Positions 1 through 8,172 of a DNA stretch of 64,000 nt are shown in pieces. The position numbers were made by a program, and so were the translations under genes. Numbering within the stretch: position 1 is the first letter of the stretch; each line of letters opens with the position of its first letter. The notes beneath the pieces were generated by a model. The model worked only from the letters and a program-made list of their open reading frames with translations, had not been told where the DNA came from and did no database searches. This DNA is from Microbispora siamensis (GTDB lineage Bacteria; Actinomycetota; Actinomycetes; Streptosporangiales; Streptosporangiaceae), in the NCBI RefSeq assembly GCF_016863095.1, contig NZ_BOOF01000037.1, forward strand, positions 1-64,000. Reading direction: 5' to 3'.

Positions 1-708
1 GGAGAGGCGCTGGAGGGAGAGGGCCTGCCGCCAGTGCTCGGCGGCCTGCGCCATGTCGCGGCTGAGGAGCTCGAAGAACCGGCTGGTCGTGTGCAGCCGC
101 ATGCCCACCGGCGTGCCGGTGCCGAGGACGCCCGCCCCACGCCGTGCGGTGTCCGCCCACAGTGCCATCGACCTGGCACTCTCCGACCAGGTGCGATACC
201 ACACGTCGACGTCTATGGTGTAACGCTCGCGCCGAACCTCACGTTCGCGGCCGACCAGGCCGCGCTGCTCGAGCCATCGGATGGCCTTGGAGATCGACGC
301 CGGGCTCACGTGGAGGCGTTGGACCAGCTCCGCGGCGGTCAGGCTGGCTCCGTCGCTGACGAACAGCGCGGCGAACACCCTGGCCGTCAGCGGTGACATC
401 CCCGTCTGGATCATCATGGCGGTGAAGTCCTCGGTGAACTCCTGGACCGTGCGGGCGTCCCGGTCGCCGTACGTGTCCGGGGGTTCGGGCTGCGAGACCG
501 GCCGGCGACGGCGAGCCCGCCAGTTTGTCGCCTGCTGGGCGTGGTGGGCCCGATAGCCGTGCGGGCCGCCGTTGCGAGAGATCTCGCGGCTGACGGTGGA
601 CCTGGGCCGCCCCAACCGCCGGGCGATCTCCGCGTAGGTCAGCCCGTCCCCCAGCCCTTCGGCGATGCGGCGGCGGTCCTCGAAGCTCAGGCGGCTTCGT
701 GCGGGCAT
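1..708 (-). CDS. GbsR/MarR-type regulator with an extra N-terminal helix-turn-helix; C-terminus cut by window edge
   Basis: An uninterrupted frame of 236 codons starts at ATG 708 behind a strong GAGGAGG ribosome site and is still open at base 1, so the C-terminus is missing. Residues 5-50 form a small helix-turn-helix of the IS30/HTH_38 kind (RRRIAEGLGDGLTYAEIARR, then RSTVSREISRNGG). A charged linker follows, then a MarR/GbsR winged helix around residues 100-165 (LTAAELVQRLHVSPASISK, RWLEQRGLVGRE). The family consists of cytoplasmic DNA-binding repressors. It is divergent from the SDR gene starting at 947 and probably controls it through the 238-bp spacer; that link is inferred from position. 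The fusion of two DNA-binding modules recurs in actinobacterial GbsR-like proteins. Confidence 0.85.
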   Translation of the reverse strand, partial: MPARSRLSFEDRRRIAEGLGDGLTYAEIARRLGRPRSTVSREISRNGGPHGYRAHHAQQATNWRARRRRPVSQPEPPDTYGDRDARTVQEFTEDFTAMMIQTGMSPLTARVFAALFVSDGASLTAAELVQRLHVSPASISKAIRWLEQRGLVGREREVRRERYTIDVDVWYRTWSESARSMALWADTARRGAGVLGTGTPVGMRLHTTSRFFELLSRDMAQAAEHWRQALSLQRLS

Positions 709-946
709 CCGATCCTCCTCGTCGTTCGTCAGATCGTCCTGGTCGGCGACGGCCGAATGCAACAGGAGAGAACGTCCGGTGCATTCCGCGACAGCTCTTT
801 GCACCAATCGAACGCCGTCCACCTGCGCATATACGAAGAGCTTGTTGCCGCGGCGCAAAAGGCGTCCGTAGCCTCCCCAGTCGTGAACGGCGTGACGCCC
901 GTGCCGGCACGCCGCCCCACGGAGTCCCCGTCCGGGAGGTTTGATC

Positions 947-1765
947 ATGAAGGTCGTACTCGTCACCGGAGCCTCGTCCGGCATCGGCAAGGCCACCGCG
1001 TTGGAACTCCTGCGGGCGGGTCACATCGTGTACGGTGCGGCCAGGCGGGTGCGGAACATGGGCGTCATCGCCGACGCCGGTGGGCACGTGCACTCGATGG
1101 ACGCGCGCGAGCCCGCCGACCTGGAACGGGTCGTCCGCACCGTCATCGAGGAGCAGGGCCGGATCGACGTCCTGGTCAACAACGCCGGCACCGTGGTGCA
1201 CGGCGCGGCCGAAGACGTCCCCCTGGAACTGGCGCGCGACCAGTTCGAGGTGAACCTCTTCGCACCGGCCAGGCTGGTCCAGCTCGTCCTGCCGCACATG
1301 CGCGAGCGGAGGTCGGGCACGATCGTCAACGTGTCGTCGATCGGCGGCGAGATCGCGTTGCCGCTCGGCTGCTGGTACTACGCCGCGAAACACGCTCTGG
1401 AGGCGTACTCCGACTCGTTGCGCATGGAGGTCGAGCAGTTCGGCGTCGAGGTCGTCATCATTCAGCCCGGGATCATCAAGACCGGGTTCGAGGATCACAC
1501 GGCGCAGGACCTGCGGGAGATCTCCGGCGCGACCGCCTATGGGGCGATGGCCGAGGCCATGGCCAGGCGGAGCGAGACCCAACTCGGCGTGGACAGCCCG
1601 GCCTCCGATCCCGGCGTCGTGGCCGCGGCCATCCGCGAGGCCGTCGAAGCCGGTAAGCCCAAGACCCGCTACGCCGTCGGCTGGATGGCCGACAACCTGC
1701 TCGAACTCAACAGGACGCTGCCGGACCGCGAGTTCGACAAGCTCGTCACCGGCTCCCTCGGGTAG
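947..1765 (+). CDS. Short-chain dehydrogenase/reductase (SDR)
   Basis: A 272-residue classical SDR: the N-terminal Rossmann motif TGASSGIG lies at about residues 8-15, the NNAG motif near 85, and the catalytic Ser and YxxxK (YYAAK) near 138-155. Such enzymes are cytoplasmic NAD(P)-dependent oxidoreductases; the substrate cannot be read from sequence. ATG 947 is preferred over an in-frame TTG at 941 because GGGAGG (934-939) is ideally spaced from it. The gene stands alone and is divergent from the MarR/GbsR-type regulator at 708, so it is the likely regulated target. It converges with the hydrolase gene ending at 1796. Confidence 0.9.
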   Translation: MKVVLVTGASSGIGKATALELLRAGHIVYGAARRVRNMGVIADAGGHVHSMDAREPADLERVVRTVIEEQGRIDVLVNNAGTVVHGAAEDVPLELARDQFEVNLFAPARLVQLVLPHMRERRSGTIVNVSSIGGEIALPLGCWYYAAKHALEAYSDSLRMEVEQFGVEVVIIQPGIIKTGFEDHTAQDLREISGATAYGAMAEAMARRSETQLGVDSPASDPGVVAAAIREAVEAGKPKTRYAVGWMADNLLELNRTLPDREFDKLVTGSLG

Positions 1766-1795
1766 CCGGGCCCGGTGCGACGGCCTGAAAGGGAA

Positions 1796-2731
1796 TCACG
1801 CCGCGTCTCGCGCCGAGGACGACAGCCGTGCCGCGAGCCAGCCGGTGACGAGTTCCCTGACCTGCGCGTCGATCGGCTCGCGCGCCTCACGCCGGTACGC
1901 GCGCAGCGACGGCGGTCCGGGCTGCCTGCGCAGGATGTGGCTGAGATCCGGGATCACGTGGGTTTCGATCGGTCCCGGCACCAGCTCCGCCATGCGGGCC
2001 AGATCCTCCGGGTTCACCTGGAGGTCCTTGTCCCCCGTGACGGCCAGCACCGGCGCCTGGATCCGGGCGAGATCTTCCGCGGGATCGTAGTCGAGGAACT
2101 CGCGGGTCCACCGGGCGTTCACCCGGACCCCGCCGATACGGGCGACGTCGGTCGTCGTACGGCGGATGCGCTCGTGGTTCTTCGTCACCTTGGCGACCAG
2201 GTCGGTGCGGGTGAGGCGCAGCACCGCGCGGACGAAGGCCGGCATGGTCGGCGCGAGGCGCGCGGCCTGCCAGCGCAGCGTCTCCGCGCCGCTCCTGGCG
2301 GTGCCGGCCAGCAGCACGACCGCCGCCACCGCGGGGTCGTGGGCGGCGAGGTACGTCGCGATGAGGGCGCCCTCGCTGTGCCCGGTCAGCGCCACGCGGC
2401 CGGGGTCGATCTCCGGACGTTCGCGCAGCGCGGCCAGCGCGGCTCCGGCGTCGTCCATGTTGTCGCGGAACCCTGCCGCCAGGAAACCGCCGGTGCTGGC
2501 CCCCACTCCCCGCTTGTCGTATCGGAGGGACGCGATCCCGGCGGCCGCGAACGCCTCCGCCAGCTGACGGGTCACCCCGAGGGGGAGGCGCCGATGGTCG
2601 GAGTCACGGTCGACCGGTCCCGAGCCGGGGACCAGCAGCACCGCGGGGAAGGGCCCGTCGCCGCCGGGCAGGGTCAGCGTGCCGGCGAGCCGCTCGCCGC
2701 CCGAGGCGAAGTCGAGGTCGATGTCGCGCAT
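1796..2731 (-). CDS. Alpha/beta hydrolase
   Basis: A protein of 311 residues with a complete alpha/beta-hydrolase fold. The oxyanion region is VPGSGPVDRD, followed by YDKRGVGAS, the nucleophile elbow GHSEGA, an acidic residue in VTGDKDLQV and the late catalytic His in IPDLSHIL. It resembles cytoplasmic dienelactone-hydrolase or S9-like esterases. ATG 2731 lies 14 bp after the stop of the 113-residue gene upstream, so the two are probably one transcript. A long open frame continues upstream in the same phase, but it has no homology-like content and its codons are shadow. The substrate is unknown. Confidence 0.88.
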   Translation of the reverse strand: MRDIDLDFASGGERLAGTLTLPGGDGPFPAVLLVPGSGPVDRDSDHRRLPLGVTRQLAEAFAAAGIASLRYDKRGVGASTGGFLAAGFRDNMDDAGAALAALRERPEIDPGRVALTGHSEGALIATYLAAHDPAVAAVVLLAGTARSGAETLRWQAARLAPTMPAFVRAVLRLTRTDLVAKVTKNHERIRRTTTDVARIGGVRVNARWTREFLDYDPAEDLARIQAPVLAVTGDKDLQVNPEDLARMAELVPGPIETHVIPDLSHILRRQPGPPSLRAYRREAREPIDAQVRELVTGWLAARLSSSARDAA

Positions 2732-2745
2732 CGTGTCGATCCGTT

Positions 2746-3087
2746 TCAGGCGCCGGCGAGGGCGGCGACCACGGTGTGCGGGTCGTCCACGCCCAGCAGC
2801 AGAGAGGAGTAGCCGTGCCCGTCGAGGTGGATCCGCACCGCCGGCTGGCCGTCGCGCACGTCGACGAACTCCCTGCCGGACCGGCTGTGCCAGGTGCCGA
2901 GCTTGCGCCGGCCGGGCACGCCGAGGCCGGTGCGCACACCCCTGGCCGCGCCGAGCGCGTCGTCCACGATCTCGGCGGATCGGACCGCCGAGCGCGGGAC
3001 GCGCAGGTCGGCACGCAGGGCGGCGGCCTTCTCCACGGCGGTGAGGCGGACTTCGACGGCGTCGGCGGTGACGGTCACGGTGCTCAT
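2746..3087 (-). CDS. Small protein of unknown function, first gene of the hydrolase operon
   Basis: A 113-residue soluble protein with no signal peptide or membrane segment. ATG 3087 is preceded by AGGAG at good spacing. The sequence has alternating strands (VTVTADAVEVRL, KLGTWHSRSGREFVDVRDG, AVRIHLDGHGYSSLLLGV) and looks like a small all-beta domain similar in outline to bacterial PH-like domains; this is a fold impression, not a family assignment. It is 14 bp upstream of the alpha/beta hydrolase and divergent from the winged-helix regulator at 3170, so all three probably form one regulatory unit. Confidence 0.75.
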   Translation of the reverse strand: MSTVTVTADAVEVRLTAVEKAAALRADLRVPRSAVRSAEIVDDALGAARGVRTGLGVPGRRKLGTWHSRSGREFVDVRDGQPAVRIHLDGHGYSSLLLGVDDPHTVVAALAGA

Positions 3088-3125
3088 GGCACTCCTCGCA
3101 GGTTGTCGCTTCGGTGAGGCCGATT

Positions 3126-3161
3126 GTTCTCGATTGTGAGAATGATGTCAAATGTGAGAAC
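3126..3161. promoter_or_regulatory. Candidate operator between the hydrolase operon and the winged-helix regulator
   Basis: The 82-bp divergent spacer contains GTTCTC (3126-3131), GAGAA (3138-3142) and TGTGAGAAC (3153-3161). TGTGAGAA occurs twice as a direct repeat and TTCTC faces GAGAA as an inverted repeat. This repeated half-site, placed where the two divergent promoters must lie, suggests binding by the regulator encoded at 3170. That is inference. Confidence 0.5.
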
Positions 3162-3169
3162 GTAGGACC

Positions 3170-3691
3170 ATGACGACGGCCGAGTTGCTGCTGCACCCGA
3201 TCCGGCTGCGCATCGTCCAGGCGCTCCTGGGCGAGCGGATGCTGACGACGGCCGACCTGCGCGCGGAGCTCCCCGACGTGCCGCCCGCGACCCTCTACCG
3301 GCAGGTCGCGGCGCTGGTCGAGGGCGAGGTTCTGGAGGTCGCGGCGGAGCGCAAGGTGCGGGGCACCTTCGAGCGGACCTACCGGCTGCGTACGGCCAAC
3401 GCGAACGTCAGCGCCGAGGAGGCGGCCGGGCTGGGGACGGAGGAGCACCGTCAGGCCTTCATGACGTTCGTCGCGTCGCTGCTGGCCGACTTCGACCGCT
3501 ACCTCACGCGCGACGACATCGACCTCGGCCGCGACGGCGTGGGCTTCCGGCAGGCGGCCATGTACCTCGACGACGAGGAGTTCCAGGACTTCCTGCGGGA
3601 CCTGAGAGCGGTGCTCGTCCCGAGGCTCGCCAACCAGCCCGCGCCGGGCCGCACCCGGCGCATCCTGTCCACCATCGTCATGCCGTCCTGA
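3170..3691 (+). CDS. Winged-helix (ArsR/HTH_20-like) transcriptional regulator
   Basis: A 173-residue protein. The N-terminal winged helix (about residues 3-70) contains LLLHPIRLRIVQALL, a recognition region PPATLYRQVAALVEG and the wing VRGTFERTYRL. The C-terminal half is helical (EEHRQAFMTFVASLLADF), as in the actinobacterial HTH_20 group that carries a ligand-sensing tail. It acts as a cytoplasmic transcription factor. It is divergent from the small-protein/hydrolase operon with a repeat-rich spacer, so it probably regulates that operon and itself. The effector is unknown. The ribosome site (GTAGGA) is modest. Confidence 0.85.
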   Translation: MTTAELLLHPIRLRIVQALLGERMLTTADLRAELPDVPPATLYRQVAALVEGEVLEVAAERKVRGTFERTYRLRTANANVSAEEAAGLGTEEHRQAFMTFVASLLADFDRYLTRDDIDLGRDGVGFRQAAMYLDDEEFQDFLRDLRAVLVPRLANQPAPGRTRRILSTIVMPS

Positions 3692-3701
3692 AACGCCCGC
3701 G

Positions 3702-4654
3702 TCAAGCGCCCGCTCGGAGGAGGCGGCGTCCGAGGGCTTCGGCGGCCTCCCGCAGTTCGCGTGACCCGACGATGCGGAAGGGCGCCCGGATCGCCGTGAG
3801 CTGCCGGACGTACCAGTCCGGTTCGTCGGTGCTGCCCACCAGTCGCGTGCTGGTCGCGTCGATCGGCTCAAGGCGGCCCAGACTGCGCGGGATCCACTCG
3901 GCCGCGGCCTCGGCAGGCGCGCCGACGACGACCTCCACCTCGTGCCGCCACCCTGCCGACAAGTGGTCCTCCAGCATCTCCGCGGGGTCGAGATCGGCCG
4001 GAGGGACGGCGAGGACGTCGAGAACCTCGACGTCCGCCACCTTGTCCACCCGCAGCACCCGTCGGGCGTTCTTCGTGTGCGACCAGCACAGCAGATACCA
4101 CCGGCCGCGGCGTACGACGACGGCCCACGGGTCGACCTCCATGACCCGCTCGTCACCGGGGCGGATGCGATATCCGAGCCGCAGCCGGCGGTTCGCGGCG
4201 CAGGCCTGGGCGAGGACGGCCGTGGTCTCCGGGTCGGGAGTCCTTGCCCCGGGCTCGGGGTGTCTCGTGCTCAGGCTCCGCACCGCCGCGGCCGGCCCGG
4301 CGACCGCCTCGGGAAGCACTCGCATGATCTTGCCGAGCGCGCCGCCCACGGGATCGGCCGGGTCCCCCGTGTTGTGGTGGCCGTCCAGCACGGCCATCAC
4401 CAGCCCGAGCGCCTCGGCCGGCGTGAACATCAGGGGAGGCAGCCGTAGCCCCCGGCCATGCGGTATCCCCCGTAGGGGCCGCGTTCGGACTCGATCGGGA
4501 TGCCGGCCTCGCGCAGGATGCCGACGTAACGCCGGGCCGCCCGCTCGGAGACGCCGAGCCGGACGGCCAGCCGTTGCGCCGTGATGCCGGGGCTGCTCTG
4601 GACCATTTCCAGGAGCAGGAGCGCCCGGGCGGTCGGGCTCTCGTCGTGCGTCAT
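3702..4654 (-). pseudogene. WYL-domain (YafY-type) regulator broken by a 1-nt frameshift
   Basis: The N-terminal DeoR-like helix-turn-helix is read from ATG 4654 (TARALLLLEMVQSSPG, LGVSERAARRYVGILRE, ERGPYGGYRMAG) and stops at 4430. The rest of the protein, from GRGLRLPPLMFTPAEALGL through the WYL domain (RRGRWYLLCWSH, RVLRVDKVADVEVL) to the normal C-terminus, lies in another frame ending at 3702. In intact relatives these parts join as GGYRxGRGLRLPP, so one base has been lost near 4456-4459. Everything else looks healthy, so the lesion is recent or a sequencing error. It is divergent from the DUF664 remnant at 4715. Confidence 0.8.
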
Positions 4655-4668
4655 TCGGCAACCTCGTC

Positions 4669-4697
4669 GCATTCCGGAAGCAGATCGTCCGGAATGC
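4669..4697. promoter_or_regulatory. Perfect 9-bp inverted repeat between WYL regulator and DUF664 remnant
   Basis: GCATTCCGG (4669-4677) faces CCGGAATGC (4689-4697) across an 11-bp spacer, in the middle of the 60-bp divergent region. Size and position fit the operator of the WYL regulator encoded alongside, although both flanking genes are now damaged. Confidence 0.55.
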
Positions 4698-4714
4698 ACC
4701 GTAGCCTGTCCGCC

Positions 4715-5001
4715 ATGACCGAAAACGTCCTTTATGAGCCGCCGGTGGCGGGCGACGAGATCGACACCTTGCTGGGCTCCCTGGACCGCCAGCGCCGGAT
4801 ATTCGCGTGGAAGTGCGGCAGGCGCTGGCCGAGGGCGGCCTCGGACGGCTCGCGGCGTACACCGGCTCACGCGGCGAGTCGCCCAGCCTCCGCCGCCTGC
4901 TGATCGACATGATCGAGGAGTACTCCCGCCACGTCGGGCACGCCGACCTCATCCGCGAGTCCGTCGACGGCCTGGTCGGAGAGGACCAGCCGGCGGAATG
5001 A
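4715..5001 (+). pseudogene. DUF664/DinB-family gene with internal deletion
   Basis: The first 33 codons from ATG 4715 match the start of DUF664 (mycothiol-dependent DinB-like) proteins (PPVAGDEIDTLLGSLDRQR, FAWKCG). The C-terminal part follows in another frame (RQALAEGGLGRLAAYT, SLRRLLIDMIEEYSRHVGHA, IRESVDGLVGED) and ends at 5001. About 70-80 central residues, which include metal-ligand regions of the fold, are missing and the frame is shifted. The motif GTGCGGC at 4813-4819 fits both sides of the join, which suggests deletion by short homology. The C-terminal ATGA still overlaps the GNAT start, so the original was the first gene of a coupled pair. Confidence 0.8.
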
Positions 5002-5612
5002 GGCAGGACATCACCGAGCCGATTCCCCCCGATCGGCTCGTCATCGTCCCCGCCAACCGGGCGTCGTGGGACGACCTGCGGGCGATCTTCGGTACGACCG
5101 ACTGCCATTGCCAGCGCTACAAGATCTTCACCTACCAGTGGGGCTCGGTCTCGGACGCCGAGCGTGCCGCGCGCCTGCGCGAGCAGACCGGCTGCGGAAC
5201 CCCCGGAGCCCGGTCGACCAGCGGTCTCGTGGCCTATCTGGACGGTGAGCCGGTCGGGTGGTGCGCGGTCGAGCCCCGGACGGCCTACCCTCAGCTGACC
5301 CGCACCCGCGTCCCCTGGACCGGGCGGCAGGAGGACGAAACCGACGACAGCGTCTGGGCCGTGACCTGCTTCGTCACCCGCAGAGGCTTCCGCCGGCGCG
5401 GGGTGACGTACGCGCTCGCACGCGCCACGATCGACTTCGCCCGGAGGCGGGGAGCCCAGGCCCTGGAGGCATACCCGATGATCACCCGTCCGGGCGTCGA
5501 GATCACCTGGGGCGAACTGCACGTCGGCAGCCGCGACGTCTTCCTCGACGCGGGGTTCACCGAGGTGAGCAGGCCGACCCTCAGGCGAGCCGTCGTGCGG
5601 ATCGACTTCTGA
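4998..5612 (+). CDS. GNAT-family N-acetyltransferase
   Basis: A 204-residue protein with a GNAT core: VGWCAVEPR (beta strands), VTCFVTRRGFRRRGVTYAL (the acetyl-CoA loop, Q/RxxGxG/A type) and GARALEAYP-like strand 5. The N-terminal TDCHCQRYKIF motif is typical of a subgroup with two close cysteines. It transfers an acetyl group to an unknown acceptor in the cytoplasm. ATG 4998 overlaps the stop of the DUF664 remnant (ATGA), so it was translationally coupled to that gene; loss of the upstream frame may lower its translation. It converges with the AlaX gene. Confidence 0.85.
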   Translation: MRQDITEPIPPDRLVIVPANRASWDDLRAIFGTTDCHCQRYKIFTYQWGSVSDAERAARLREQTGCGTPGARSTSGLVAYLDGEPVGWCAVEPRTAYPQLTRTRVPWTGRQEDETDDSVWAVTCFVTRRGFRRRGVTYALARATIDFARRRGAQALEAYPMITRPGVEITWGELHVGSRDVFLDAGFTEVSRPTLRRAVVRIDF

Positions 5613-5643
5613 CCGTCCCGCGGCGTACGGCGTGGTCGGGCCG

Positions 5644-6378
5644 TCAGTCGGAGATCGCGATGCGGAGGCGGCGGAAGCCGCGACCCTTGCTCTCGATCTT
5701 GGCGACCTTGATCCTGCCGATCTGCTTGGTCGACGCGACGTGCGTGCCCCCGTCGGCCTGGGTGTCGAGACCCACGATGTCGATGATCCGCACCTCGGGG
5801 ATGTCCTCCGGCACGAGGTTCGTCGCGGTGCGGATGATGTCGGGGATCGCGAAGGCCTCCGCGCGCGGCAGCACGCGTACGTCGATCCGCCGGTCGGCGG
5901 CGATCTCGGCGTTGCACGCGTCCTCGACCGCCTCCTTGAAGCCGGGCGGCACCTCGGGGAGGTTGAAGTCCATCCGCGCGGTCATCGGCTCCATGTTCCC
6001 GCCGGTGACCAGGGCCCCGTAGTCGCGGAACACGACGCCGCACAGCACGTGCAGGCCCGAGTGGGTGCGCATGAGCGCGGAGCGCCGCTCGTCGGCGACC
6101 GCCGCCCGTACGACCGTGCCGGCGGGCGGGATCGGGTCGTCCGCCGCAGGGATGAGATAGAGGTCGTCCCCCTTGCGCACGCCCTCGATGCGGGTCTCGA
6201 CGCCCTGCCACAGCAGCACGCCGTGGTCCGGCGGCTGGCCTCCGCCGCCCGGGTAGAAGGCCGATCGGTCCAGGACGATCCCGTCCGGCGTGGCCTCCAG
6301 CACGACGGCCTCGAAGGACCGCAGATCCTGGTCGGTCAGCTCCAGCCGCCTCGTCCGCCCGTGAAGATCGAACGTCAC
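5644..6378 (-). CDS. AlaX-like alanyl-tRNA editing protein
   Basis: A 244-residue free-standing relative of the alanyl-tRNA synthetase editing domain. It has the glycine-rich entry (FYPGGGGQPPDHG), the zinc-binding HSGLHVL motif and a second site DGGTHVAST, where many relatives have CGGTH. It would hydrolyse Ser- or Gly-tRNA(Ala) in the cytoplasm. GTG 6378 is chosen because family similarity begins near it; GTG 6396 and an upstream frame to 6519 are also open. A charged C-terminal tail (KIESKGRGFRRLRIAI) is typical of the short AlaX class. It lies 83 bp downstream of the peptidase gene on the same strand. Confidence 0.85.
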   Translation of the reverse strand: MTFDLHGRTRRLELTDQDLRSFEAVVLEATPDGIVLDRSAFYPGGGGQPPDHGVLLWQGVETRIEGVRKGDDLYLIPAADDPIPPAGTVVRAAVADERRSALMRTHSGLHVLCGVVFRDYGALVTGGNMEPMTARMDFNLPEVPPGFKEAVEDACNAEIAADRRIDVRVLPRAEAFAIPDIIRTATNLVPEDIPEVRIIDIVGLDTQADGGTHVASTKQIGRIKVAKIESKGRGFRRLRIAISD

Positions 6379-6461
6379 CTCACCGAGTTTATCCACGGCC
6401 CACGGACCGGGGCCCGTCCCGGGCGCGGGTCGTACGGTCCGCACCCGGGTGGTGTCATCGG

Positions 6462-8024
6462 TCAGGACCGGAATCGCCAGCCGGGCAGGCCGGGGATGGG
6501 TCCGGACGGCACGGGCCATGGGGCCCGGCGCAGCGTGGCCTCAGCGGGCGGTACCGCCGGGCAGCGGGTGCCCCGGGCCGGGAGCGTACGCGAGACCAGG
6601 TAGCGGTCGAACGCCCCGGTCGTGCAGTCCCCGCGCCCGTAGATGCCGTGTCCCCAGCCCTCGTAGGTGAGCAACACGCCCGCGCGGCCGATCTGCCCGG
6701 CGGTGCTCGCCGCCCAGGAGTAGGGAGTGGCCGGGTCGTGGACCGCGTTGCCCAGCAGCACCTGCGCGTTCGGGGCGACCCGAAGCCGATGCTGGGGATT
6801 GGGAATCGGCGTGGGCTGGCCGATGCAGGCGGCGATCATCGAGATCGCCAGCGGGCTGATCCGCATGTCCGGCGCGATCCTCGCCGCCCGGCTCAGGTGG
6901 GCGGCGTAGTCACGGAAGTCGCGCACCGGCAGGGAGTAGTCCTCGCAGAACACCTGCGCCGGATTCTCGATGACCTCGTCCTCCTGGCCGCGCGGCTCGA
7001 CAGGCGGCGACACGGAGGGCCGGACGCCGGTGTCCAGGGCGACCAGCAACTCCGCGAGCCGCGACCAGGACGGTCCGTAGAAGGCGCCGAAGACCAGGGA
7101 CAGCAGGGAGGCCCGGTTCAGGGAGATCGACGGGTCCCCGGGGAACGGCAGCTCACCCCGGTCGGCGCGGGCGATCAGGCCGGCCCACAGCGCCCGTACG
7201 TCCTTCCCGTGCAGCGCGCACGACTCGGTCCGGTCGCACCAGGAGACGAACTCGTCGAACGAGTCCTGCACCGTCGCGGTCTCGGTGTCGAGGAACGCCC
7301 CGGTGCCCAGGCTGTGGTCCATGTTGCTGTCGAGCGCCAGGGCCCGTACGCGGCCGGGGAAGCGCTCCGCGTAGAGCTGCCCGATGAGCGTGCCGTACGA
7401 GACCCCGTAGTAGGTCAGCTTCTCGTCACCGAGGGCGGCGCGGATGGCGTCGAGGTCGCGTACGACGCTGAGCGTGTCCACGTGGTCGAACAGCGGCCCG
7501 GTGCGCGCCCGGCAGTCCTCGCGCAACCGCTGGTTGTAGGCGACGAGAGCGGTGAAGTCGGCCTGGCTGCGCAGCGAGAGCGGGTCGGGCGCCTGGTAGG
7601 CGAGAGCGGTCGAGCAGATGACGGGGTGGCTGCGCGCGACGCCGCGCGGGTCGAAGCCGACGAGGTCGAAACGGCGGGTGATTTCCGCGCTGAAGGGAAG
7701 CCGGTTTCCGAGGACCGCGTCCACGCCCGATCCGCCGGGTCCGCCCGGATTGATGACCAGCGAACCCACCCTGGCCGCCGGGTCGGTCGCCTTGCGCCGG
7801 ACGAGCGCGAGGTCGATGGTCGCGCCGCGGGGCCGGGCCCAGTCGATCGGCACGGCCAGCGTGCCGCAGTCCGCGGTGGGGTCGTCCGCGCAGGGTGTCC
7901 AGGTGACGGATGGGGTGGGCCCGCCTCTGCCCTGCTCGGCGGTGCCCGCGGCGACCGGCGAGAGGGGAAGCAGGGCGGCGATGAGGGAAGAGACGACGAC
8001 GCTTAATCGCGCTCGTGCTCGCAC
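6462..8024 (-). CDS. Secreted tripeptidyl aminopeptidase-like alpha/beta hydrolase
   Basis: A large (about 520 aa) member of the SlpD/SlpE/Tap family of actinomycete exported peptidases. A basic N-terminus and hydrophobic stretch (LSVVVSSLIAALLPLSPVAA) form a Sec signal peptide. NPGGPGGSG is the oxyanion motif, GVSYGT the nucleophile Ser, HDPATPY the acidic region, and YEGWGHGIYGRG holds the catalytic His in the C-terminal TAP-like domain. It removes N-terminal tripeptides from extracellular proteins in characterised relatives. GTG 8024 is favoured by the GGAGGG just upstream; ATG 8036 is the alternative. It stands apart from both neighbours. Confidence 0.88.
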   Translation of the reverse strand: MRARARLSVVVSSLIAALLPLSPVAAGTAEQGRGGPTPSVTWTPCADDPTADCGTLAVPIDWARPRGATIDLALVRRKATDPAARVGSLVINPGGPGGSGVDAVLGNRLPFSAEITRRFDLVGFDPRGVARSHPVICSTALAYQAPDPLSLRSQADFTALVAYNQRLREDCRARTGPLFDHVDTLSVVRDLDAIRAALGDEKLTYYGVSYGTLIGQLYAERFPGRVRALALDSNMDHSLGTGAFLDTETATVQDSFDEFVSWCDRTESCALHGKDVRALWAGLIARADRGELPFPGDPSISLNRASLLSLVFGAFYGPSWSRLAELLVALDTGVRPSVSPPVEPRGQEDEVIENPAQVFCEDYSLPVRDFRDYAAHLSRAARIAPDMRISPLAISMIAACIGQPTPIPNPQHRLRVAPNAQVLLGNAVHDPATPYSWAASTAGQIGRAGVLLTYEGWGHGIYGRGDCTTGAFDRYLVSRTLPARGTRCPAVPPAEATLRRAPWPVPSGPIPGLPGWRFRS

Positions 8025-8172
8025 ACGGCCCTCCATTTGGGGATGACGACATGGAGCACCAATTGTGAGCAATTTATGTCAAACAGGAATCCGACCAGAG
8101 ACGGAAAAACGTTTCATCAGTTCGGCGTACTCACGACCGATTCACCCGTTGTACGGCGAGCGTAATTCCTGG

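Noticed and set aside
34-396. 120-codon plus-strand frame at the left edge
   Set aside because: It is antisense to the clearly coding MarR/GbsR-type regulator.
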